A stretch of 64,000 nt of DNA from CAZAKO01 sp964546145 (lineage in GTDB: Bacteria; Fidelibacterota; UBA2242), in NCBI GenBank assembly GCA_964546145.1, contig CAZJIU010000003.1:12663-76662 (forward strand), given 5' to 3'. A program made the position numbers and the translations under genes. Positions 53,516 through 61,356 of the stretch are shown here, piece after piece; the stretch's first letter is position 1, and every line of letters starts with the position of its first letter. The notes under the pieces are model-generated. The model saw only the letters and a list, made by a program, of their open reading frames with translations, did no database searches and was not told the origin of the DNA.

Positions 53516-56500
53516 CTAAAAATCAAGTCCCAAAGAAAAATACCACTGCGGTTTCGCCACCTTGATCATATCATACCGCCAGGCGCAGTCAATCTTCAAC
53601 ATGAAGTAACCGAGAAAGATGCGGGTGCCCACTCCAAACCCGGAAACCAGATCATCCATATAGGTCCCATTGAAATTACTATAAGCGAAGGGGTGAAACT
53701 GATTGGGATACCAGGCAGCACCGAGATCTAGAAAAGTGATCCCTTGGATACCGCCTAAAATCATCGGAACCGGCCAGCCCAACGAGAGGTATCTGATGAA
53801 TGGATAACGGAATTCAATATTAGTCAGGAAGTAGCGGGTACCTGCTCGTTCATAGTAGCGGGCACCACGCAAAGGCGTGACAAACTCCGAAAAATAAATA
53901 TCCTCTAATAGAGTATTGTTGTCATTAGCTAAAATATCGGTGCGCCATTTCTGATTAATCCAGTTCGATTCCCCTCCCAGGAAAAAGCGCTGGGCATTCT
54001 TCCCCTCACTTAGTCCGGTAGTTAACCGTAAGGCAAAGGAATATTCATTGCTCACTCGGAGGTAGCGGCGAAGGTCTACTTGATAGGTTTGAAAATCCAG
54101 ACTGCTTTTATTATAATGTGGACTGACCATCACATCCAGCCGTCCGCGCCACCCGTCAATCGGATAGAAATAGCCCCAGAGAGTATTGTCATAAACCAAA
54201 CCTATTCGTGGCAAAAGAGTCTGAATGGTATTACGATATAACGTTTGACCGTAAACCAGATCGATCAACTGCTGCTCAACATTGTAGGATGTAACGGCCG
54301 TTTCGATACGCGAAAATTTTGAAAATGGTCGGGAAACCGCCAGGTCCACTCCATAATTACGTAACCGCCAAAGGTAAAATATATTATATTGCCAGAAGTT
54401 TGCCGAATGAAAGCCGGTAAATCCGTAATTCGTTCGCCGCGCCAGATACTCATAGGCGAGATAATAGTCACTATTTTCGAGGTCAATATACATTTCGGTA
54501 CCAAAGACAAACTGATGATTGCCCAGAATATCACTGAAAGCAAAAACAGTCGTGCCCTGAAAACCCCAGAAGGTACTATAACCGGCCTGACTTTCAATCA
54601 GATCCAGCGTAAACTTCGTTTTATAGGAATTGACAATATAATCACCTCGCGCATTTTTATAACTGATAGAATCCAACTGAACTTCAACAGAATCTTCCGG
54701 TTTGGGCTTTCCTTCGTTATAACCCGGCGCAAAGATGTAGTTGGAATATGATCGTTCACCCTCGACCTTATGAGTATACGATAGTTGGACATCCTCCGGT
54801 GAGGGTCTCTCAAAGCGAGTATCCTCTTCAGGATTTTCCCAGATTTCAGTCAGCCTTTTGGCAAAAATCGTCGGCTTGATGGTTTTGGGTTGGTTGATCA
54901 GCTCCAGCGGATTACTGATTGTATACACATCCCACCCATATTCAGCATAACCGGCAAAGACCAGACGGGAATCGTCTTTGGAAATATTCGGTTGAAAAAT
55001 CCCGGTCAAGACATTAGTGACGGCGACATGTTGGTCAGTATCAAAATCGTAGATATACAGATTGGAAACACCCTCGGCATCAGATGTATAGATTAATTTA
55101 TTCTGAGTATTGGCATAGAGCGGATAATTCTCATTCCAAGGGGTGTCGGTCAGCTGACTTATTGTGCCAGTTTTCAGGTCATAAACAAACAGGTCGGTTT
55201 GATTATAAGGTGATGTGGACCAGTTGGACAGGCTGGTTTGGTAATTGTCATCATTTTTCAGATCCCGCAATGAAGCGAAAACAATTTTATTCCCATCCGG
55301 TGACCAGCTTGGTTCAAAATCAGAAGCCCAGTCATCGGTCAGCCGCGTCAGCTCCTTGTTTTTCAAATTGAATAAATATAGATCAGTGCGGTCATTTCCA
55401 AGTCCAATAAACGCAATTCTGTCACCATCGGGTGACCAGGCAGCCGAGAAAACCTCTCTTAAATTGTCAAAGGTATATTTCTCATGCTTCTTGGTTTTGA
55501 CATTAATAATGACTAAAGCATCTTTAGCCCCACTTTTAACTGCTAAAACGATTTTATTCCCATCAGGTGACCAGCTTAAGCGCGGATTTAACCATTTTAA
55601 TTCCTCAAGGTCCGGCGTGCGTTGTCCGCTTACTATTTTGCTTTCCGTCTTGCCATCAGTGGCCGAGATTAAATAAATATCGGCATAGCCCTTGCGATCT
55701 GACATCATGGCGATTTTAATTCCATCAGGATTGATTGCCGGACCAGTATTAAAGTAGTTTTTCAGTTCAGTATGATTAGTCAGGGCTAAAGCGATGTCAC
55801 TCAATTGCTCCCGATCGGCAACATCAGGCCAATATTCAGTACGGACCCACTTTTGCCAGGCTTTCGAGAGTTCCTTGGTCTTCATTCCGATGGCAATCTC
55901 AAATCCCTTCTCAGCGCTACCTCGACCTTTCATATGCGACCAGATTTCCCCGATTTTTTGAGGACCGTATTTTTCAGCAATAAAGCGGTATACCGATTGA
56001 CCACCTTTATAAGCTAAATAATAATCAAGTTCATCAACATTGGGGATATCATTACTCGTGGCGATATCCCGCATAATCATATCCGCATTAGTGTCCCAAC
56101 CCATGGAGATATATTCAGCCAAACCCTCATTCATCCACAATGGAATACGTAACCGTACTCTCCCCGATATCACGCTTTGAATGCTGCCACCATAAATCAT
56201 ATCATTGACCACGACATGGACCAACTCGTGGCGCAGAACATGCCAGAATTCATTGACGTTGCCATCAAAAGGAGTAACTGCCCGATTTTTAAATAATTCG
56301 GTGAATCCCTGAATACCCTCACTCAGGTATTCCAGGGTAACATTCGTTTGTTGAAAATCACTATGGGAATTATAAACAATTAATGATACCCGTTTGCGCA
56401 TGCGCCAGTTCAGGACACTGGAAATCTCTTTCATCGCCTGTTCGGCCACCGGGGCGGCAAACTCTGCCAATTCTTTGCCATGATCATGAAAATATATATC

Positions 56501-56656
56501 GAAATGATCAGTCTGGATAAAGGACCACTGATAATTTTTATACTGTACCTTGTTCTTACCAAATTGAGCTCTAAGAGCCCCTGGAAAAAATATCAAAAAT
56601 GCCGCGATAGTCAGGAGACACCAGTAGGTTGGTCGGAGTTGTTTAGAAAATCTCAT
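53516..56656 (-). CDS. Large envelope protein: gluzincin peptidase, WD40-like propeller and outer-membrane barrel
   Basis: The 1046-residue protein has a signal peptide (about 1-31). A zincin domain follows with HELVH at 143-147 and the third-ligand motif NEGLAEY at 176-182 (peptidase MA-like). A beta-propeller of PD40/TolB-type repeats (about 310-600) has repeated WSPDGNKIV cores. A C-terminal barrel of about 350 residues ends in Phe with typical strand patterns (WYFSLGLDF). It could be a surface protease or an assembly factor that couples a propeller to a barrel. Strong AGGAG before the ATG. The start fragment at 1-253 is a probable paralogue. Function unknown. Confidence 0.82.
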   Translation of the reverse strand: MRFSKQLRPTYWCLLTIAAFLIFFPGALRAQFGKNKVQYKNYQWSFIQTDHFDIYFHDHGKELAEFAAPVAEQAMKEISSVLNWRMRKRVSLIVYNSHSDFQQTNVTLEYLSEGIQGFTELFKNRAVTPFDGNVNEFWHVLRHELVHVVVNDMIYGGSIQSVISGRVRLRIPLWMNEGLAEYISMGWDTNADMIMRDIATSNDIPNVDELDYYLAYKGGQSVYRFIAEKYGPQKIGEIWSHMKGRGSAEKGFEIAIGMKTKELSKAWQKWVRTEYWPDVADREQLSDIALALTNHTELKNYFNTGPAINPDGIKIAMMSDRKGYADIYLISATDGKTESKIVSGQRTPDLEELKWLNPRLSWSPDGNKIVLAVKSGAKDALVIINVKTKKHEKYTFDNLREVFSAAWSPDGDRIAFIGLGNDRTDLYLFNLKNKELTRLTDDWASDFEPSWSPDGNKIVFASLRDLKNDDNYQTSLSNWSTSPYNQTDLFVYDLKTGTISQLTDTPWNENYPLYANTQNKLIYTSDAEGVSNLYIYDFDTDQHVAVTNVLTGIFQPNISKDDSRLVFAGYAEYGWDVYTISNPLELINQPKTIKPTIFAKRLTEIWENPEEDTRFERPSPEDVQLSYTHKVEGERSYSNYIFAPGYNEGKPKPEDSVEVQLDSISYKNARGDYIVNSYKTKFTLDLIESQAGYSTFWGFQGTTVFAFSDILGNHQFVFGTEMYIDLENSDYYLAYEYLARRTNYGFTGFHSANFWQYNIFYLWRLRNYGVDLAVSRPFSKFSRIETAVTSYNVEQQLIDLVYGQTLYRNTIQTLLPRIGLVYDNTLWGYFYPIDGWRGRLDVMVSPHYNKSSLDFQTYQVDLRRYLRVSNEYSFALRLTTGLSEGKNAQRFFLGGESNWINQKWRTDILANDNNTLLEDIYFSEFVTPLRGARYYERAGTRYFLTNIEFRYPFIRYLSLGWPVPMILGGIQGITFLDLGAAWYPNQFHPFAYSNFNGTYMDDLVSGFGVGTRIFLGYFMLKIDCAWRYDMIKVAKPQWYFSLGLDF

Positions 56657-56723
56657 GGTTCTCCTAAAATTCTTTCATACTCAATTAAATTAGATGGTTC
56701 AACACGATAAAAGCTACAGTAAT

Positions 56724-58691
56724 CTACTTTAAATATACAATTTTTTTCGATAAAGAAACCCATTCGTTTTTCAATCTGACAAAATAAATCCCGCTGGAAA
56801 TGTTCTGCGGCTGCCACACATCTTTGCGATAACCCAAAATCAATTTCCCCTGCTCCACTACACTTACAACCCGCCCGGTGATATCAAGGATTTCAATTGC
56901 TCCCCGGGAATCAAAAGGCAAATACAGATCAAAATAAACCAGAGTATTGAAAGGATTCGGATAGGGAGCCGATAATTTAAAAGTCATCGGTTGGTAACCC
57001 TCATCTGGATCAATTGTCGCATAATGCACCGATTTCAGTAACCATCCATCCGGATCAATTCTGATATTTTCCGGCTTTTCTTTTAAATCAAAGACAAAAT
57101 GCTGAGCTAAAGCAGTGTCCAGCACGGTAACTAGCGTATCACTCTGATCAAATTCAACGGCCACGTCTATCGGCATTTTGTATGGGTGCAAAGGTTGCTG
57201 AATCTGTTGGATTTCCAAATCTAATCGCCAAAAAAATCCCGCTTGGAATTTGCGACGCCACACAACTTTATATACCGGCTGCCCATAGGTATAGATCCAC
57301 TGCTGAAAAAACCAATCCAGCTCTTTGCCACTGACCTGTTCACAAACCTCTTTGAAATCCTCAGTTCGTGCAGTGCTCATGTAGAAAGCTTCCCGGTATG
57401 CCAAAAAAATATCCCAAAAAATTTCTTCACCAACGAGATGTCGTAACATATGCAGCACCCAGGCACCCTTATCATAGACAAGACGATTAAAAATCGAACT
57501 GATGTTCAAGGTATCCAGGCAGTAGACCGGGGCAGCACGCCAGGTTTCCGGCCGATTAAGGTAGTCCATGTAACCCTGCAATCCCTCAAAACCCATTTTG
57601 TGCTCTTGCCACAGCGCCTCAGAATAACGGGCAAAACCTTCATTCAGCCAGATGTTTTTCCAGTTGGCACAGGTAACCATATCGCCCCACCACTGATGGG
57701 CAAGCTCATGGCAAATTAGTAATTCACTAAAACTGCCAACACTGGTACAGGTCTGGTGCTCCATTCCACCACTCCATGAAAATTGGGCATGACCGTATTT
57801 CTCATGAATGAACGGGTATTCACCCCATAAACTGCTGAAAAAGGAGAGCATTTCAGTAGCAAGCGACAAACAAGTTGTGCGACTCTCATCCTCTGGATAA
57901 TACCAATGGATAACTGGCATGGTTGTACCATCTAGGCCGGTGTAAACCTGTTCCAGTTTGCGATAGTTTGATACCGCGACCGAGATTAAATAAACCGCAA
58001 TTGGATAGCGTTCCTGCCAGTAATAGGTCGCTGTGCCATCCTGATTGTCCACAATCCTGACAAGCGTCCCGTTTGAGACCGCCGTTAAGGTGTCGGGAAC
58101 CGTGATATTAATATCAGCCGAATCGGCTTTGTCAACCGGCACATCCTTGCAGGGAAACCAGCCGGAGGCATAGTAGGGCTCATTAAAACTGGAGACAATT
58201 GGTACATTTCCATGATAATCGAAGGAAAAGCCTTTAAAACCACCTGCCGTTGGTCGACCACTATACTCAATCTGAACTTCAAAAACCCCACCACTGTCTA
58301 CTCCGGTACTAAAATTAACGACCAGATAGTCCCGATTATTGCTCCTGATCCACTGAAATGACTGACCATCGGCTCCAACTCCATTCACAACCATCGAGGA
58401 AGTAAAATCGAGAGTAATTGACCCAAGACCATCCTTACATGATTTACCCCTGATAGTAATAAAACCGGAAAGCTCCTGTCGATCTATATCTGTTTTAAGA
58501 TTCAAACCGTAATAACCGACGTCGTAATCTGCCTGGTAACTAGTAATTGCAGATTTCTCCAATCGCCTTTGATTAGCCAGAAATTGGCGTTTGCTGGCGA
58601 TCTCCTGCTCGATCCAATCCGGATCGGGTTGAGCTGCCAGGCTTATCGCCAGTATCCAGAAAATACTTATTATGCAAATTACCCGATTCAT
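56724..58691 (-). CDS. Secreted M1-family metallopeptidase with T9SS sorting domain
   Basis: The 655-residue protein has a signal peptide (about 1-20) and the M1 beta-sandwich domain (about 55-245). The catalytic domain has HELAH at 328-332 and the third ligand Glu351 in NEGF, so zinc binding is intact. The exopeptidase motif GxMEN reads GGMEH at 308-312. A tail from about 568 (PYPNPFNT, ISSGIYFVRL) is a type A T9SS sorting domain. It is probably an outer-membrane-anchored or released aminopeptidase for extracellular peptides. It is followed by the propeller-barrel gene after 67 bases. The 103 bases upstream to the terminator at 58789 hold no gene. Confidence 0.9.
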   Translation of the reverse strand: MNRVICIISIFWILAISLAAQPDPDWIEQEIASKRQFLANQRRLEKSAITSYQADYDVGYYGLNLKTDIDRQELSGFITIRGKSCKDGLGSITLDFTSSMVVNGVGADGQSFQWIRSNNRDYLVVNFSTGVDSGGVFEVQIEYSGRPTAGGFKGFSFDYHGNVPIVSSFNEPYYASGWFPCKDVPVDKADSADINITVPDTLTAVSNGTLVRIVDNQDGTATYYWQERYPIAVYLISVAVSNYRKLEQVYTGLDGTTMPVIHWYYPEDESRTTCLSLATEMLSFFSSLWGEYPFIHEKYGHAQFSWSGGMEHQTCTSVGSFSELLICHELAHQWWGDMVTCANWKNIWLNEGFARYSEALWQEHKMGFEGLQGYMDYLNRPETWRAAPVYCLDTLNISSIFNRLVYDKGAWVLHMLRHLVGEEIFWDIFLAYREAFYMSTARTEDFKEVCEQVSGKELDWFFQQWIYTYGQPVYKVVWRRKFQAGFFWRLDLEIQQIQQPLHPYKMPIDVAVEFDQSDTLVTVLDTALAQHFVFDLKEKPENIRIDPDGWLLKSVHYATIDPDEGYQPMTFKLSAPYPNPFNTLVYFDLYLPFDSRGAIEILDITGRVVSVVEQGKLILGYRKDVWQPQNISSGIYFVRLKNEWVSLSKKIVYLK

Positions 58692-58788
58692 CTGCCTTCT
58701 TTAAAATTAATAAAAGTAACCGTATTAATCACCTTAAATTTCCCGCCAAATTCGGTTGATAAATAATAAATGGTTTTTATTCTGATAT

Positions 58789-58815
58789 AAAAAACCTCGG
58801 TTCCCGAGGCTTTTT
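58789..58815 (-). terminator. Rho-independent terminator of the Tat-signal peptide gene
   Basis: On the minus strand GCCTCGG, a GAA loop and CCGAGG form a short GC-rich stem followed by six T. It lies 28 bases after the stop at 58843. The run of A before the stem also makes it usable on the plus strand. Confidence 0.85.
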
Positions 58816-58842
58816 AGCAAGACTATTTTTTATAATGATTTC

Positions 58843-59037
58843 TTACTGATGCGGTGGCGGAGGAGTCGGTGGCGGCACATGGTGACCATGACCGTGGGCT
58901 GTCCAAGGAGTATGCCCCTGGGCTAATAATTTAAAGGACTGGATGGTCGGTATTGCAAATACAGTCGTCAGGGTGAGTTTTTTCAGAAAATTGCGCCGCG
59001 TTAAGTTTTTATCTTCCTGAAATGACTCTTCTTGCAT
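58843..59037 (-). CDS. 64-residue Tat-signal peptide with His/Pro-rich tail
   Basis: I do not recognise this protein. It has an acidic start, then TRRNFLKK (13-20), a close match to the twin-arginine consensus, and a moderately hydrophobic core (LTLTTVFAIPTI). The tail of 24 residues, from Gly41, contains six histidines (HGHGHH block) and a run of prolines. There are no cysteines. It has its own promoter (59063-59091), AAGGGA site and terminator, so it is a real single-gene unit. It could be a metal-binding peptide or a small subunit exported by Tat. TatC is encoded at 31218. The tail gives no enzyme motif. Confidence 0.78.
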   Translation of the reverse strand: MQEESFQEDKNLTRRNFLKKLTLTTVFAIPTIQSFKLLAQGHTPWTAHGHGHHVPPPTPPPPHQ

Positions 59038-59062
59038 GGTTGATCCCTTTTGTTACATTAAG

Positions 59063-59091
59063 AATATACATTATTTATAGCCAGAAATCAA
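59063..59091 (-). promoter_or_regulatory. Promoter of the Tat-signal peptide gene
   Basis: Minus strand TTGATT, 17-base spacer, TATATT, ending 26 bases before the ATG at 59037. Both boxes are close to consensus. With the terminator at 58789 it defines a transcript of roughly 270 bases. The remaining ~90 bases up to 59185 show nothing else. Confidence 0.6.
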
Positions 59092-59184
59092 CTTTCATTT
59101 TGAGTTCGGTCTGGGCAACTTCATTACAATAATACCGAAAACCCCACCTCACCAGATTTCCTGTAAAGCTTATTGCCGCTATGT

Positions 59185-59418
59185 TCAGATGACTTTATAA
59201 ACCAGCAGCCCGACCATCAGGATCAGCGAGACAATAATCAGGGCAACTCCTATATTGCCTTTTTTAATTTCCTCCCACTCATCTATGTTGGTGGACAACC
59301 AATCGAAGACTTTAATTGCCAGACCGACGCCAAAAGAAAATCCAAGCGAGGCTACAATCGCCCAGCCGATACCCCTCAAATACATCATTAATGTGTAAGA
59401 CCACGAAAAAGGATCCAT
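59185..59418 (-). CDS. DUF350-like small membrane protein
   Basis: The 77-residue protein has two membrane helices (about 15-36 and 54-75). They are separated by STNIDEWEEIKKGNIGVALI, which fits the DUF350 pattern of an acidic loop followed by xxGNxxVAxI. DUF350 proteins are of unknown function and often lie beside secreted or stress proteins. The ATG has TAGGAGGAG upstream. It lies 28 bases after a secreted protein gene and probably shares the consensus promoter at 59917. Confidence 0.65.
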   Translation of the reverse strand: MDPFSWSYTLMMYLRGIGWAIVASLGFSFGVGLAIKVFDWLSTNIDEWEEIKKGNIGVALIIVSLILMVGLLVYKVI

Positions 59419-59446
59419 GAACTCCTCCTAATTATTAATTTAAAGC

Positions 59447-59887
59447 TTAATCAAATTTTACCCGTCTGATGAATTCCGAAGTTGATAGTTCACCATTGAC
59501 AAATTTGACAATATTATCTCGGGTTGCACTAGCTACTATATTCTCAGTACTCTTATATGCGACGCTAATGATAACGGTAACTTTCTGGATTGGTTCCTGG
59601 TGATAGGTCATGGCTTTCCCAGCGGCATAAAATCCGATGATTAGAATCCGGTCAAACTGATTCCGCTCACTCTTCATTGTCATCGAGAATTCCTCTTGTC
59701 CCTCACCGATTTCTACGAGATTCATTCGGTCGTAATCAACCGCCACCTGATAAGCATTGCAGATCTGCTGGACTGAGGAACAGAAATCCGACTTGGCGAA
59801 CATCATCCCCGAAAGTAACACCATGCCAACGATCAATGTAAACAGGCTATTAACTCCCTTCGTATTTCTCAAACTTAACCTCCCCAT
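59447..59887 (-). CDS. Small exported protein of unknown function
   Basis: The 146-residue protein has a basic N-terminus and a hydrophobic signal segment (about 14-31, LFTLIVGMVLLSGMMFAKS). Two cysteines follow closely (FCSSVQQIC), possibly a disulfide in the periplasm. The rest is a mixed alpha/beta domain with KVTVIISVAYKSTENIVASA and a helical C-terminus. I do not recognise a family. It is driven by the best promoter in the window (59917-59945) and is followed by the DUF350-like gene, so the two may act together. Confidence 0.65.
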   Translation of the reverse strand: MGRLSLRNTKGVNSLFTLIVGMVLLSGMMFAKSDFCSSVQQICNAYQVAVDYDRMNLVEIGEGQEEFSMTMKSERNQFDRILIIGFYAAGKAMTYHQEPIQKVTVIISVAYKSTENIVASATRDNIVKFVNGELSTSEFIRRVKFD

Positions 59888-59916
59888 AAATTATCCTACT
59901 GCGAATTTTATACTGG

Positions 59917-59945
59917 ATTTTAGATATTTATTGATTCTTTGTCAA
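59917..59945 (-). promoter_or_regulatory. Near-consensus sigma-70-type promoter
   Basis: Minus strand TTGACA, a 17-base spacer and TAAAAT: a perfect -35 and a 5/6 -10 match. It ends 30 bases before the ATG at 59887, which has TAGGA. This is the strongest promoter match in the window and supports a housekeeping sigma factor of the usual specificity. Confidence 0.75.
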
Positions 59946-59981
59946 TTGATTTTTTGGGATTTATTAGTGTCAGACAAAAAC

Positions 59982-61202
59982 TTAATCAGTCTTTTTGTAG
60001 ATGTTCCTGCCTTTTTTCCAAACCGACTTCACCGAGGAATATCCAAGATAATAAGGAATTCCCTGATAACGGTTGAATTTCCAGATAACGAAGTCGGCTT
60101 GCTTACCACTCTCTAAACTACCCAGCCGCTGCTCAGCTTTTAAAGAGCAGGCTGCGTTAAATGTCGCTGCCTGGAGTGCTTCGAGCGGCGAGAGTTTCAA
60201 TTTCAGACAGGCTAAAGTAATAACCAGTGGCATGGATTGAGTCATGCTACTGCCGGGATTAAAATCAGTAGCGATAGCTACCGGTAATCCTTTATCCCAC
60301 ATTTTTCGCCCGGGTGCATATTGCTCAGAGCCCAGAAAAAAGGTAGTTGCGGGAAGCAGAATTGGAATAATCTTCCCTGCAATTAACGCTTCGATGCCCT
60401 CCTCAGTAATTACCGTCAGATGGTCAGCTGAGATTGCACCCAATTCCTTTGCCAGCTGAACCCCGCCAATCGGTTTAAATTCATCGGCGTGAATGCGCAA
60501 TCCCAAACCCAAGGATTTCGCTGTTTCTAAAATCCGGCGTGACTCGTTAACCGAGAACACACCCTCTTCACAAAATACATCACAAAACTCGGCTAACCCT
60601 TCATGCGCAACTTTTGGCAGCATCTCGCGAACCAGCAGATCAATATAAGCCTCATGATCATGACGATATTCATCGGGGTAGTCATGCGCTCCAAGGAAGG
60701 TGCGACTGATATCCAGCGGGTGTTCATCGGCCAGCTCCTTTAGCAGCTGCAGTGACAGTAGTTCGCCTGCTGTGGACAAACCATAGCCACTCTTGGCTTC
60801 AATGGTTGTAGTCCCATAACTTAAAAAATCATCCAATCGCTGTTTGACCTTGCTTTTAAGGTCAGGATATTTGACAGATTGTAGACTCCTGACACTGGCG
60901 CGAATACCGCCACCGGCAGCGGCAATTTCCTGGTAACTCCTACCCATGATGCGCATTTCAAATTCCAGTTCCCGGGTTTCATTGAAAACCGGGTGAGTAT
61001 GCGCATCTACGAAACCGGGCGTGACCAACCCTCCACCAGCATCAATTACCTCCAATTCAGATGATAATAAGTCCTTGCCAATAGCCTCTATGCCGCTCCG
61101 AGAAAATACCATTTCAACATCATGGAGAACTATCATTGATTGCCGCTGCGAATCGTAGGTTACCAGTTCACCAATATTAGTCAGACACTTTGCCTTTTCC
61201 AT
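59982..61202 (-). CDS. hutI: Imidazolonepropionase
   Basis: HutI hydrolyses 4-imidazolone-5-propionate to N-formimino-L-glutamate. The 406-residue amidohydrolase has the metal motif FVDAHTHPVFNETRELEFEM and GGGIRASVRS. It also has EAKSGYGLS, RTFLGAHDYPDEYRHD, IHADEFKPIGG and the C-terminal metal Asp in ATDFNPGSSMTQSMP. All match HutI rather than cytosine deaminases. TAGGA precedes the ATG. It is divergent from hutU across a 154-base region. Confidence 0.97.
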   Translation of the reverse strand: MEKAKCLTNIGELVTYDSQRQSMIVLHDVEMVFSRSGIEAIGKDLLSSELEVIDAGGGLVTPGFVDAHTHPVFNETRELEFEMRIMGRSYQEIAAAGGGIRASVRSLQSVKYPDLKSKVKQRLDDFLSYGTTTIEAKSGYGLSTAGELLSLQLLKELADEHPLDISRTFLGAHDYPDEYRHDHEAYIDLLVREMLPKVAHEGLAEFCDVFCEEGVFSVNESRRILETAKSLGLGLRIHADEFKPIGGVQLAKELGAISADHLTVITEEGIEALIAGKIIPILLPATTFFLGSEQYAPGRKMWDKGLPVAIATDFNPGSSMTQSMPLVITLACLKLKLSPLEALQAATFNAACSLKAEQRLGSLESGKQADFVIWKFNRYQGIPYYLGYSSVKSVWKKGRNIYKKTD

Positions 61203-61356
61203 TATCCTAAAACACCATTTTCTGCATGAAAGCTAATAAAACTCGCCCGGGCATCCAAGAATTGATTATCCCCTTGTGGATTTTAGCTGAAATTATTAAG
61301 CTGCCGGAGTGGATTAGCTCCAACAACAAAAACAATGATCAACTCCGGAGGAGATC
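61203..61356. promoter_or_regulatory. Divergent hutI/hutU intergenic region with inverted repeat over the hutU ribosome site
   Basis: The 154 bases separate divergent hutI and hutU. CCGGAGT (61304-61310) and ACTCCGG (61342-61348) can pair across a 31-base loop, covering the first bases of the strong GGAGGAG site (61347-61353) of hutU. CTCC at 61318-61321 offers a competing partner. No -35/-10 pair stands out on either strand. The region must hold both promoters. Confidence 0.45.

Noticed and set aside
55240..55600. Repeated nucleotide stretches inside the large propeller-barrel gene
   Set aside because: They encode the WSPDGNKIV cores of the propeller blades, so they are protein repeats rather than mobile or regulatory DNA.
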